Positions 44,910 to 57,194 are shown, counted from the stretch's first letter. The stretch: DNA of 64,000 bases from Dryas octopetala (GCA_963921425.1 OY992833.1:16037738-16101737); one strand, 5' to 3'. Numbers and translations: made by a program. Notes: generated from the letters alone by a model not told the origin.

Positions 44910-45632
44910 ATTTTGAGCATGAGCGTGCATTGGTATACTATAACTAAGTGCTGTATTGCATTGGTTTTCAATAAAGACCAATGTACCAAAGCATTATATA
45001 CATCAAAATCAAATTGAAATATTATCTTACACAATGGTTATATGGTTAAAACCAGTTGTACTAAGTGTCGTCCTACAATGGTTTTCAACAGAAACCGTTG
45101 TACCAAAGCATTATATACATCAAAATCAAATTGAAATTATTATCTTGCACAATGTTTATATGGTTAAAACTGTTGTTTAAAGTGTCGTCCTACAACGGTT
45201 TTCAATAAAAACCGATGTACTAAAGCAGTATATACATCAAAAACAAATTGAAATTGTTATTTTACACAACGGTTATTAAACATAAACCGTTGTCTTAATG
45301 ACTATTTCACCTCGTGTTTATACTTAAAACAGTTGTAAAATACATGCATTAGGGTATAGAAACCGTTGTCTCGCCTATTAGCACACATCGGTCTTTAAAT
45401 AAAAATTGATGTCTAGATAAATACGCAACAACGGTATCTCCTAAATCATTGGTTTTTGAGGGTGTATATACAACGGTTTTTAATTAAAACCATTGTATTA
45501 ATGTTTACAAGACAACGAATATTACCCGTTGTCTATTGGTACCCCAATAGACGTCGGTCGATTAGATGACGGTATTTTGACAACTTACACAACAGATAAA
45601 ATCCGTTGTATATTACGTTTTTTGTAGTAGTG
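44910..45632. mobile_element. Right end of a CACTA element with subterminal repeats
   Basis: The segment ends exactly in acgttttttgtagtagtg, a CACTA terminus. Before it lie about fifteen copies of acaacggttt / aaaccgttgt-type motifs, often as short inverted pairs. They include three tandem units of about 118 bp starting near 44958, 45076 and 45193. LTR sequence matching 42242 onward follows directly, starting with tat. A matching left terminus (cactactacaaaaaacg) was not seen between 42000 and 44900, so the left side was probably deleted. No transposase remains. The motif differs from that of the CACTA at 20420-30817, so this is another family. Confidence 0.8.
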
Positions 45633-45752
45633 TATCTTGTAAATCTTGGTGATATAAGTCCTTGTAAATGATAAGTCTATAAAAGGAATCCAAATTATAG
45701 ACCTATCTATGAGGAATTACTCTCCAAATCTTATTGTGTTTCACTTAGAGTT
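45633..45752 (+). repeat. Second copy of the copia-remnant LTR end
   Basis: tatcttgtaaatctt(a/g)gtgat ... ggaattactctccaaatc ... tgtttca is collinear with 42242-42363 with a few differences and a short gap. It is read as the 3' LTR remainder, entered on its left side by the CACTA end at 45632. Confidence 0.75.
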
Positions 45753-46923
45753 GTTTTTCAACTTGAAATTCTTCCTTCTTTTGGCTGCTTTTTTTAGAAA
45801 ATATTCCTTTTTCATTAGTAATAATAAAAAAAAAAAAGATATTCCAACTTTTAAATGAAGTATTGATTTTATAATTGTATTAGATTCAATTTTTAAATGT
45901 GTTTCATCACTTGTCCCTCATGTTAAGTCTTTAATTAGGTGAGTTGGATTGTTCCTTTCAAATAGAAATATTTATAAATCTTTCTACATAAAAAGGGAAT
46001 TTCTTCAAAAAATTAAGTCCTACAATTACAATTGATCTCTTTGTCACAACTAGGAGGTATTCAAGTAGCCAGTGACGGATCCATAATGGGGTCAATGGGA
46101 TCTACTGACTCCATATTGCCTATTAATTTTTCATTAAATTTAGCTTATTGTTTCTTACTTTGTAGAATTTTTTCTCAAAGAATGATGTAACAACTATTTA
46201 ATAAAATGTCTCAAAGATGTAGTTCGTAATTTAGGGGAAAGGGTGCACCTCGCCAAACTTTTTACAGGTTTTTCATTACACACTCACAAAGGTAGATTTT
46301 TGCACCTGCCACTGCAAGTAGGATATATTTTTGCACTATTGACACTCCCAGAAAGTCATTATGCACTCCACTTTCTTTTTTTATCCTTTAAATATCATTG
46401 TATTAATTTAATTGCCAAAATTGACCTTAGTTCTTGTGTGCGTTTCTTTCTTCTGCAAAATCATTTGTTATTTGTTTCCCGGTTTCTTCTAATATCCACT
46501 TAATCAACCATCTTAATTAATTAATCAATCTATACAATCATTCTCTCTCACAAATGGTGAAACTTAAAAAATAAACAATGCATGGTTGAAGAATTCACAT
46601 GCAATATGCTACCTCCTGCATGTACTAGCAGTTGCAAGACACAAGCCACCTTAATTAAGGTGAAGCGTGCAATATGAGAATCATGAGATTAACTTTCTCA
46701 TATTCAGCCCAAAAAATTCAATTCAAGCTTGTACTTGTACTTTGAAGGCTTGGGCAAGCTAAAACGGATGTATTTGGATGGTGTAAAAGGCAACACAATC
46801 TCGTAGAATTTGCTATCGTCTCTATATGATGCAGTGCGCAGCTTTTGATCCATCAAGTTATAAACACTTGTTTTCAATAACAACTATGTGATCACATCTT
46901 AATTTGTTGATCAAACTTTTGTC
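45753..46923. other. AT-rich intergenic spacer
   Basis: No gene supported. The plus frame at 46243-46503 has no domain. Confidence 0.5.
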
Positions 46924-46928
46924 CTAAA

Positions 46929-47413
46929 TGTAAACTATATATATATAAAGACATCCAGTTATATACTTGAGACATACATGTATAAGAACACAAAAACATC
47001 ACTACCTGCAAGTCCAAACTTACCATTAGATGAGGAAGACATGGTGGAATCAACAAGCTAGTCTTCTACTCTCTCTACAACTTGAAGCAATTGATTCTAT
47101 GGGGCTCAATATTCTGCAGTATGTATGAGAGCAGGGACTAGCTCTATTTATAGAGGTTGTCTCGGCAAGTCCTTCCCATAGTAGACTTTGTGCCGAGATA
47201 CAATCCTGCTCCTCTAAGGTTAAGAGTCCTAGTTCATATCTAAGTGAAGTCCTAAAACTTCTATAAGTCCCTCATCCCTTAAAACTTATTAACATAGCTG
47301 TTATATGGGGTGAATCCGGATAGACCATGGAGAGCTCAATTCCTTTGTTCTTAGACATGATGAGTTGTTTTGTTTCCTAAGTAAATTAGGATTGTCCATA
47401 AATAATTCTTACA
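46929..47413 (-). repeat. 3' LTR of copia 2 (left copy)
   Basis: 485 bp. The purine-rich tract just inside it (revcomp of ttctcccactt at 47414-47424) marks it as the 3' LTR in element orientation. Nearly identical to 53206-53690. Confidence 0.95.
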
Positions 47414-47965
47414 TTCTCCCACTTGGACAATACTAGTTTACTCAACAAGAACATCATAATTTGAACAAAAGATCCTTAGTGATCACGTGAGCTGCACTAA
47501 GCCAAAACTTACTTCAAGACTTGGTCAGTTTTTGACCATCAACCTAGAACTACAGAAAAACATATGCTCAACCAAGCATAAGCACTCTGCAATTACTAAG
47601 GCTGAAATCAAAACTACATAAGTCACCACAAAGATATGATATAATATCTTAAAAGCATTGAACATTGATTATAAAATCTAAAGCCAAAAGTCAAATGCAT
47701 AGTCCTCTTGAAGTTTTTCGAAAAGAAAACTTACTGATGCTTCAGAAATGAAGCTCTTTCACAAGATCAGTTATGTGTTTCTTTAAGCATTGTCAAAAGA
47801 AAACTAATGACAGAGCTTAGACTTGATGAGTATGAATGGTTTGCTGCAATGATATTCTGAATGAAAATGATTATCCAAAAACTTATATTAAAAAAAACGA
47901 AATCAATCCTGGAAACAAAATGGAAAAACAAGTTCATACAAAATTCGAAAGAAAACCAAAAAACA
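47414..47965 (-). other. Copia 2 3' untranslated internal region
   Basis: Sequence between the end of the RNase H frame and the purine tract. No further domain (for example envelope-like) is present. Confidence 0.6.
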
Positions 47966-47973
47966 GATAAAAA

Positions 47974-50268
47974 CTACTCCCACTGAACTTCAGAATCTAA
48001 ATTCTCAAGCACTCCCATTTTTGGAACATGATCTAAGAAAGCTTTTACTGGCAATGCCTTTGTGAAAGGGTCTGCCAGCTGAGCTTTAGTGGGAATATGT
48101 AACACTTGTAATTCTTCATTTCGAACTCTTTCTCTCACCATCAGATACTTTGGTTCTATATGTCTGGAACTTGATGACCTCTTATTATTCTTAGCAAAAA
48201 ACACAGCAGCACTATTGTCACAAAACAATTTTAAAAGCCTAGAAATTGAATCCACAATCCCAATTTCCTTGATGAAATTTCTAAGCCAAAGTGCCTGCAC
48301 AACAGTTTCATGTAGAGCCACAAACTCTGCCTGCATTGTGGAGGTTGTTGTAAGGGTCTGCTTAGTGCTCTTCCAAGATATGGCTCCCCCAGCCATCATG
48401 AAAATATAACCTGTAGTGGATTTGTAATCATCACTGTCACCAGCAAAATCTGAGTCTCCATACCCTATCAACTCAAGTTTTTCACTTCTCCTGTAAACCA
48501 GCATATAATTCTTAGTCCTCTGCAGGTATCTCAACACCTTTTTCCCTGCAACCCAATGTTGATGACCTGGATTGAGCTGAAACCTACTGAGCATAGAAAC
48601 TGAATGTGCAAGATCGGGTCTGGTGCATACTTGTGCATACATGAGGCTGCCAACAAGTGAGGCATAAGGTTTAGTGTCCATTGCAGCCTTCTCAATATGA
48701 TTTTTAGGACACTGACCTTTATGTAGTTTGTCTCCCTTACTCATTGGAGCCTCCCCTGGTGCACAATTCAGCATTTCAAACCTTTTTAGAACCCTATTAA
48801 TGTAATTTTTCTGTGAGAGTCCTAAGAGACCATGCTTCCTATCTCTGCAAATTTCAATTCCCAAAACAAAAGAGGCTTCTCCTAAATCTTTCATATCGAA
48901 ACTGTTTGAAAGAAAAACTTTTGTTTCATTTAACAAATTTAAATCACTGCTGGCCAACAGTATGTCATCTTCTTAAAGTACCAGAAAAATGTACTTGCTC
49001 CCACTCACCTTAAAATAGATACATTCATCTAAAGGATTTTCTGTAAAACCATTTGAAACTACAACTGAGTCAAACTTGAGGTACCATTGCCTTGAAGCTT
49101 GCTTTAAGCCATAGATTGACTTTTTAAGCTTACAAACCATGTGCTCAGTACCTTGCTCAATATAGCCCTCTGGTTGTACCATATAGATCTCTTCCCTTAA
49201 ATCTCCATTCAAAAATGCTGTCTTAACATCCATTTGATGTAACTCCAAATTAAAATGTGCAACTAGGCTCATGATAACTCGAAAAGCATCCTTGGTGGAG
49301 ACAGGTGAAAATGTGTCTGTGTAATCTATCCCTTCTTTTTGAGTAAAGCCCTTGGCCACTAATCTGGCTTTATATCTTTCTATTTGGCCATCAGATCCTC
49401 TCTTTGTTTTGAAAACCCATTTGCAGCCTATAGGTTTGCTATTTCCAGGTGGTTCAACTAAGTCCCAAACCCCATTATTAGACATAGACTCCAATTCTGA
49501 TTCCATAGCTCTTCTCCAATTCTCGACTTGGTCACTGTTGATGGCTTCTTTGAAATTCAAAGGATCACATTCCTCCCCAAGGTCTGTTTCTTGTAGATAA
49601 ACCATGTAATCTTCTGAAATTGCCGATCTTCTTTCCCTTTGTGACTGCCTTCTAGGTGCTTCTTCTACTTGTTGCTCTACTGGTTGCTCTAAGGGTTGCT
49701 CTAAGGGTTGGTGATCTTCAATCTCTGTTGTTACCTGGTTCTGCTCATCTAAAACAGTGTTCCTAAGATTAAAATCAAGGATTGTTGGTTCTAGAAAGCT
49801 TGTGGAAGTGTCAGGTTGTTCTTTTAATTCAAGTTCATTCGAAAACTGATTTTGGTCAGAACTAACATCTTCTATGAATCTTGCCTTGTTTGTCTCTACA
49901 ATTCTAGTATGATTCTTAGGACAATAGAATTTGTAACCTTTAGATTTTTCCGAATAGCCAATAAAATAAGCACTTACTGTTTTGGCATCTAATTTCTTTT
50001 CTTGAGGATTATAAAGTCTAACTTCAGCCCTACACCCCCATATATGGAAATGAAATAAGCTTGGCTTTCTTTTTGTCCATAGTTCAAAAGGTGTTTTCTG
50101 AACTGATTTGGTCGGAACCCTATTAGAAATGTAGTTTGCTGTTTTCAAGGCTTCTCCCCACAAGAAATTAGGCAAGGCAGTGACACACATCATACTTCTC
50201 ACCATGTTTAGAAGGGTTCGATTCCTTCTTTCAGCAACTCCATTTTGTTCTGGAGTTCCTGGTGTAGT
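47974..50268 (-). pseudogene. Copia 2 integrase C-terminus, reverse transcriptase and RNase H
   Basis: On the minus strand the frame begins just after the integrase stop with [12 protein letters not shown], the integrase Glu region. It continues through the integrase C-terminus, a Gln/Glu-rich linker, and RT ([38 protein letters not shown]). A TAA at about 48974-48976 lies exactly at the RT active site: the residues after it read EDDILLASSDL, so the Tyr position is a stop and the next residue is Glu. The frame then continues to RNase H (YGDSDFAGD, STMQAEFVALHE, LFCDNSAAVFFAKN) and ends near 47974. A functional polymerase is not possible from this copy without suppression or editing. Confidence 0.92.
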
Positions 50269-52052
50269 TTACTGGGCTTGTATGCCTTGTTCTTGTAGGT
50301 AAAGAGCAAAAGGACCTTTATTTTGCCCTGATTCATTATACCTACCGTAGTACTCTCCTCCCCTATCAGATCTCACAACTTTAATTGATTTATCCAGCTG
50401 CTTTTCCACTTCAGTTTTAAATATTTTAAAAACTTCTAAGGCTTTTGATTTTTCTGAGATAAGGTATATGTAACAGTATCTAGAAAAATCATCTATGAAA
50501 GTTATGAAGTACTGATTTCCACATATTGTTTTGGTTGGAAAGGGACCACAAATGTCTGTGTGTATAATTTCTAAGAGTTGTAGGCTTCGGTTTGAGTTCT
50601 TCTTCCTAGAGTTGGTCATTTTGCCTTTTATGCACTCTATACAGATATCAAAATCTGCATAATTCAATTCTGGAAGCATATTTTCTTTTTCTAATTGTTG
50701 CATCCTTTCTTTGGAGATATGTCCTAGTCGTTTGTGCCATAGGAAAGATGAACTTTCCTTAGATCTAGGTCTCTTAATCCCCACTGTATTTTCAATTAGA
50801 TAAGTTTCATTAGGCAATTCATACATTAGTTTCCAATATCCATCAATCATTAAGGCTTTACCAACAGAAACTGAATTTAAATAAAAATGAAAGCCATCTT
50901 TATTTATATTAAAAGTAAAACCAGAAACAATAAGTTTGGAAATCGAAACTAAGTTCCTTCTCATAGAAGGAATGACAAAAACATTGTCCAACTCTAATAT
51001 ATAACCTGACTCTAGCCTAAACTTAAAAACTCCTATGGCCTTCACAGCTACTTTTACTCCATTGCCAGCATAAACTCTTGCCTCCTCCTCACTTGGTGTC
51101 CTTTTTCTTTCCAAGCCCTGCATAGTATTAGAAATATGTATCCGTGAGCCTGTGTCTATCCACCAAGTGTTCGAAGGAATGGTAACTAAATTGCTATCAA
51201 TACAATGGAAAATATGTTTCTTACCCTTTTTGGCTAGCCAACCCTTATAGTTAGAACAGTTCCTTTTCATATGACCTTCTTTCTTGCAGAAAAAACACTT
51301 GAAAGGTGTTGTTTGAACTGGCCCTAAGTTGTGAGAGCTGCTAGGTGAGTTATTGGCTTTGGTAGGTTGAGTTTTGTTCTTGGGAATCTGATTATCCTTA
51401 AAAGCCTTGTTCTTGCCTTTCTTGAACTGGTCTTTGATAACTAAGTTAACAACCACCTCTCCATTCTCCCTTCTGATCCTTTCTTCTTCTTGGACACAAA
51501 TGGAGATGAGCTCATTCAAACTCCATTTGTCTTTCTGAGTGTTATAAGTAGTCCTCAGTTGTCCATACTGATTTGGCAGTGAGTTCAATGCCATATGAAC
51601 CAGAAAGGGATCAGAAATTGCAATTTCCAGGACTTTGAGCTTAGAGGCAATGTCTATAAGCTTCATAATGTGCTCACGCACACTCCCCTGTCCATCATAT
51701 TTAGTAGATGTTAAAGCAGTCATCAAATTCCCAGTTTCTGCTTTTTCAGATTCCTTAAATTTTTCACCAACAGCTTTTAGGAAATCCTTGGCATTTTCAC
51801 AAGTATCTATCCCTCCTCTAACAGTATCAGTCATGGCTTTTCTCATAATGAGTAGAGCCATTCTATTAGATTTTTCCCACTTCTCCATCTTTACTTTCTC
51901 TTCAGCTGTACTCTCGGGAGTGATTGGCTTGGGCTTATCCTCTTTCAAAGCTAGATCATACTCAGATAACCCTAGGTAAATCTCTATGTCTTGTTTCCAT
52001 TTCTTAAAGTTGGAACCAGTGAGGGTTTCTATCTGAGCAAAATTGGAATTAA
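50269..52052 (-). pseudogene. Copia 2 gag, protease and integrase N-terminus
   Basis: From the acceptor at 52053-52055 (gttttccag) the minus-strand frame runs as gag (FAQIETLTGSNFKKWKQDIE, UBN2 region) and a CCHC knuckle (CFFCKKEGHMKRNC). Next come the protease (WWIDTGSRIHISN) and the HHCC domain (LWHKRLGHISKERMQQL, CIEC). The integrase core has first Asp HTDICGPF and second Asp VRSDRGGEYYG. The frame stops at a TAA at about 50269-50271, between the second Asp and the Glu. The 5' part of the open frame, upstream of the acceptor, is intron sequence and includes poly-F from a T-run. Gag and the enzymes would form the particle and insert the cDNA. Confidence 0.9.
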
Positions 52053-52781
52053 CTGGAAAACATGCAAAAAACAAGTGTCTAAGAAACTGATATTGCAGAA
52101 AATATTCATACTTACATAAAAGAAAAAAAAAAAAAAAAACAACATACTGTTTATGCAATATCAAGCAACACTTTTGAGCAAGATAACTTGATATGTCCTT
52201 TATTCATTCCTTATCATATTACCAGATTACAAGAAAAAACAATTTCTAAGTAGTTCCTACACCTTTGGGCAAGAAAGCAACCGCTAAGAGTATCTTCATG
52301 TTTTAACCAATCTGTAACATGCTAGTATCAATCCTGAAAGAATAGATCCTTTGGGAAATAAATTCTGTAATTAATTTGATACTACAAGCTTGATCATGTA
52401 AACCGTAATCCCTAGAAACTTTTAATCAAGTCATATTACTTTGGTAATATTATTAAACATTGGTTTCTGGATTAAGATCAAAGAAAACCTTAAGTAATTG
52501 TTCTGGTATGCAAAACATAATATGGCAGCGGATTATAACCATTAATACTTGATTGCTTTAGCATGTTTATATATATAAATAAATATGCCAACACACATAA
52601 GCAGCTAAAATCCCAGAACCGTGAAATACAACATCATACATGACATCGGCATATAATCATAGCAGCATATATATATATCTCAACCATCCTCAATGGTGGG
52701 GCAGCATGCTTAAACTGAAAAATAAACCTATGTGCATCCCCACGTATGCTCTAAGAAGAGAAAAAGAAAACGAAAACTTAC
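52053..52781 (-). other. Intron-like segment in the copia 2 leader
   Basis: On the minus strand a perfect donor, CAG|GTAAGT (intron starts 52781), and an acceptor with a pyrimidine tract, TTTTCCAG (ends 52053), bound 729 bp. Splicing would join a nine-codon frame (52809-52782) to gag in phase. The first codon of that frame is CTG, not ATG, and a TAA precedes it. Confidence 0.6.
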
Positions 52782-53191
52782 CTGGTGCAGAGAGCTCCTG
52801 CAGCACCAGTTAACCAAAAATATTTACAGAACCAAAATCGAATCCAAATTGCAATGATATACAAATTGATTGAATATCAAAGAGATAGAGAATAATAATC
52901 GATTTCTATAAATTATTGCAGTGAAAATCCTAGCAACCTAACAATCCAATTCTGTTTTCCCCTAATCTTTCTTTTCTCTGATGTATCAAACAAAAAACGT
53001 GTCTTTTGTTTTAGGACTCCTTAAGTTGGGCTTTACTTTATGGGTCATAAAAAATTGGGCCTTCTCAAAGAACTTAAAAACCTGGTACTTAAAGAAGAAA
53101 ACAGATACAAAATTTTTCATGCTTTTGTTTCTTGTTAAGCAAAAACATCAACTAGGAAATCGTTTTTTTGATTCTTAAACATGTATGTGAT

Positions 53192-53203
53192 GCTCTGATA
53201 CCA
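53192..53203 (-). other. Primer-binding site of copia 2
   Basis: Minus-strand tggtatcagagc, two bases inside the right (5') LTR, complementary to the 3' end of tRNA-iMet. Confidence 0.9.
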
Positions 53204-53205
53204 AA

Positions 53206-53690
53206 TGTAAACTATATATATATAAAGACATCCAGTTATATACTTGAGACATACATGTATAAGAACACAAAAACATCACTACCTGCAAGTCCAAACTTAC
53301 CATTAGATGAGGAAGACATGGTGGAATCAACAAGCTAGCCTTCTACTCTCTCTACAACTTGAAGCAATTGATTCTATGGGGCTCAATATTCTGCAGTATG
53401 TATAAGAGCAGGGACTAGCTCTATTTATAGAGGTTGTCTCGGCAAGTCCTTCCCATAGTAGACTTTGTGCCGAGATACAATCCTGCTCCTCTAAGGTTAA
53501 GAGTCCTAGTTCATATCTAAGTGAAGTCCTAAAACTTCTATAAGTCCTTCATCCCTTAAAACTTATTAACATAGCTGTTATATGGGGTGAATCCGGATAG
53601 ACCATGGAGAGCTCAATTCCTTTGTTCTTAGACATGATGAGTTGTTTTGTTTCCTAAGTAAATTAGGATTGTCCATAAATAATTCTTACA
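53206..53690 (-). repeat. 5' LTR of copia 2 (right copy)
   Basis: 485 bp, next to the primer-binding site. Differences from the left copy seen by eye include agctagcc/agctagtc, gtataag/gtatgag and agtcctt/agtccct. Confidence 0.95.
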
Positions 53691-53695
53691 CTAAA

Positions 53696-54463
53696 TGCAG
53701 CTGATTCACGCATATATGCATTGGATATGGTGATCGATCATCCAAAATCATAAGTATGGATGGGATTTGCTTAAAGCATGTTCATAGTGATCGAGTTGCT
53801 TAGCCACTATTTAGCTCTCAAGGTTCACCAATATTAGTGAGAGAATCTGATTGATTAAAGAAAAATTTGATTAATTGAACGTTAGAGTAGAGGAAATATA
53901 TAAACAAGAAAGAAAATGATTTTATAGAAGAAACAAAAGGATGAAGTAAATTTCTATAATGTTACAAAGTAATTAGTGGTAATTTTGGTAATTGAATTGA
54001 TAAAACATTTTTTTAGACAAAACTCCATTTTGTAAGTTCCGTTTTATATTTAATCTTTTTTGTTGTTGAATAAGATTTCCACCTTTTTTTTGAATTTGCC
54101 ATATCGGATTCTTTTCTTTCTGTAGAAAGTCTATTTTGTGGATGCCTATTTTGCCCTTCAAGTTGACAAAATGTAAATTTTAATTTTGGTCAATTAATGC
54201 CTTGTTTAAGCAATTTGTATTTATCATTTTGGTAATTAAATAATTGTCTATTAATCTATGATTTTCAAAATTAAATTTGTCCTTTTCAATCTTCATTTAA
54301 ATTTCAAATAATCGATGTCATATGTTTTTTCAAATTTGTTGTCAGTTGAGAATCCATACGCTTTTCACTAGTTGTAGGCAAGTCTTACATACAAGTAAGT
54401 AAACTGAATTTAATGAATAAAAAAAAAAAAGCTTCTAGACTCTTCTCATGGAAAAATTATTGG
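53696..54463. other. AT-rich intergenic spacer
   Basis: No gene or defined repeat recognised. Confidence 0.5.
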
Positions 54464-54620
54464 GTATAACCGATACACCGACACGTGGTATAACCAATCA
54501 AATATATAAGGGTATTATTAGACGGTATATTTATATTAGTAGGGTATAGATTAATAACATCCACCCATATTATAACACGTTAGATTGGTTATACCACTTG
54601 CCGGTATATCGGTTACATAT
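54464..54620. repeat. Short foldback element
   Basis: Arms of about 38 bp (ataaccgatacaccgacac...ggtataaccaatc and its near inverse) at 54466-54503 and 54583-54618 enclose about 80 bp. A small MITE is likely. The TSD is not clear. Confidence 0.65.
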
Positions 54621-56099
54621 ATATAATCATTTCTCATTTTCACGTGTTGGCATTCGTTTTTCAAAATTCAGTCATGCTTTGTGGTTTAGCTGCCATTTGT
54701 GTTGGCATCCAGATGTTTTTCACTAGTTGCGTACACGTTTGACATACAGGTAAATAACGTTCTTTGATCTTCTTCTTCTTCAACATCAAGCCCTCTATGA
54801 TTGTGATTATTCTTTTTCTTATGCTTTACACTTTTTCTTCTTCTGATTTTTCAATTTTTTTTTTCAACATGATCTAAAGGACTCTTCTTTTTCTTCTTCT
54901 ATATATATTGGCCTGAGTTAGAGGTGACGATACTTTGGTTTATACACTTCATTAGGAGGTTTGATTTTGGGAAATTTGAGTATGAATTTTAGATGGTTGT
55001 GTTAGCTAACGTTGTTTAGGTGCTATGGATCTCTTCTTCTTCTCCCTCATTTTTCTACCTAAGTAAGAGGTAATGAAACCTATGGTAATAAACCCCTTGA
55101 TGAAATGATATTGAAATAACTAAAAAGAAAAAAGAAAGTGCAGGATGACTTTTTAGGAGTGTCAATCACCACGTCATGCCTGATTGGTGATCGACTACCT
55201 TATGTGGCTTGACCCGACCACTTCGTCATATATAATTCCTGTGTGGTCCTTCTAACCCTTTGAAACAGTTTGATCATAAAAGTTCACATTGAGTCGATCC
55301 AACCACTCACTAGACCCGTTCATATATCCATGTGTGAACACACTTGGATATGTACCTTATGAATAATTGAAGTGCATCTGGTCTAGAGCTCGCATGGTTT
55401 GACACAATGAGGCAGGTGATTGGATTAAAGGTAGGTGTGGGGTTAATCCCATCACCATGTCACTAATCTAGGGCTTTGGGGGCTACTTTTGGCGAAGACA
55501 ATACCTTAAGCACAACCCTAAGCATAAGCATGCTTCCATAAAATGCACCTTGTTTAGTGAGAGCAAGGGAAAGTCATGCAAGTCAATATACCACTTTGCC
55601 TCATTTTTTCTATAAATAACACTCTCTCAATGCACAAAATAAGCAACTCTTATGCACTACACCCCTGCTAATTTATCTTAGTAACTTCCTATTAATTTTA
55701 TTTAAACTTGATCATATTAAATATAGGATATCACATTCTCTACCTAGTAGAATTGTGCTACGTGTCCATAAAGAGCCGATCTAAAGGGATAAAACATGCC
55801 TTTGCACTCTCAGTGGGAAAGTTGAGAATCTCGGATGCGAGTTCTAAATGCGTATATATTAGTGCCTAGAACGACACTATTTGTGAATGAAGACTCTTTG
55901 ATTGCAAGGCAGAGGAGGTATCCTTTAATGGGCTACTAGGTAGGCCATTGAAAAGATTATCACGCATTCATGTGTTCACCTTCGAGCTCCCGAAGACCTA
56001 TTATAAGACTGGCCTCAATGCTAAAGCCAATGTTAGGCTGGTAGACCTACGACTCAAATGGGCCAGCAAACTCGTTATTTAACAAGCCGGCCTGCAGGC
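54621..56099. other. Intergenic region, no gene supported
   Basis: AT-rich to about 55130, then more balanced composition without a domain-bearing frame. A CTTCTT-rich tract lies near 54760-54900. Nothing with defined ends was identified. Confidence 0.45.
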
Positions 56100-56780
56100 T
56101 CAAATGAGTCTCAATGTGGTCTTTAAACTAAATTTTGTATCAAAATTGTCTACAAAATGTCATTCGTGCCCTATTTTGGTTAAACCATCAACACCGCTGG
56201 TTTTTCGTCTAATTTTGCGATGTTCATGCATGTGGCTCACTTTCAAGGGTAAAAATGTCTAATCACTTCAAGCTTACCTTCACTAGCATGTTACCCACCC
56301 CTTTCAATGTTCCTCCTGCCAAATTGCCATACCATTCCTATCGAAGCTCCATTTTTCTCTTATTTAACCCATGAACAACCGTAGATGGACTACCAAACCA
56401 AAACTAATCCAAATCTACCATCAAGATTTGCAACCAAGTCCTACAACCAAGATCCGAGATGGACCCTACTGAACAAGCACACTACTTGTACTTAAGAAAC
56501 ACACACTTGTACCCAAAACCCATTTACACTTCTTGCATTCAAATATTCTCAAACCAATCTCATTTCACTCCCTTTGATCTGTTAGTTTGAAGTGATTAGA
56601 CATTTTTACTCTTGAAAGTTAGCCCACGTGCACGACACATATCCAAAATAGATGGAAAACTAGACAAATATCTGGTTTTGGGACAATTATTGGAGAAGAG
56701 AAAAATTTGGACACGACTGACATTTTTTCAACAATTCTGATACAAAATTTAGATTGAGGACCATATTGAAACTTGATAAA
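56100..56780. mobile_element. Long-TIR MITE (~180-bp arms), superfamily open
   Basis: The left arm (about 56100-56280) and right arm (about 56580-56780) are near reverse complements. Shared blocks include ctaaattttgtatca, aaaaatgtctaatcacttcaa and tgtcagtcgtg-type sequence. The interior is noncoding. End positions are approximate because no TSD was found. The architecture resembles the neighbouring Mutator-like MITE at 56891. Confidence 0.7.
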
Positions 56781-57194
56781 AACTTTATGACCCATTGTTG
56801 CAATAAGCCTATATTCTAAAATGGACCCACAAAGTGACGTGACAATTATCGAGTTGTGATTTTGTGAGCAAGAAGAGGAATTTTTTCATTGGCTTATTAT
56901 CAATTTTGCCCCCTGAATTATGATTCCATTCCTAATGTGCCCATTTACTTTTTAATTCTATCAATTTACCACCTAACAGTTACAATGTTATTCTAATGTA
57001 CCCCTTCGGCTCAATTCCGTCATAACTTCCGTTAACCTTACTGACGTGGCAGGGCATATTGGTCATTTTGACCTCTCTAGACCACTCAGCACCACTCATT
57101 TTGGCACATAGATCCAAAAGTGGAACCCACCCCTCAAGTTCTTCTTCTCTCTTATTTCTTTTTTTTCTTCTGCAATTCCCACCCCACCCCACCC

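Larger units (their letters stand above)
46929..53690 (-). mobile_element. Ty1-copia LTR retrotransposon 2, young but mutated
   Basis: It is oriented on the minus strand. Both LTRs are 485 bp (46929-47413 and 53206-53690), TG...CA bounded. The exact TSD ctaaa flanks the element (46924-46928, 53691-53695). By eye the LTRs differ at only about three positions. The primer-binding site (tggtatcagagc, minus strand, about 53192-53203) adjoins the right LTR, and a purine tract (aagtgggagaa, minus) adjoins the left one. Gag, protease, integrase, RT and RNase H lie in one frame, broken by two stops. The 6.76-kb length includes a leader of about 1.1 kb that contains an intron-like segment. Confidence 0.95.
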
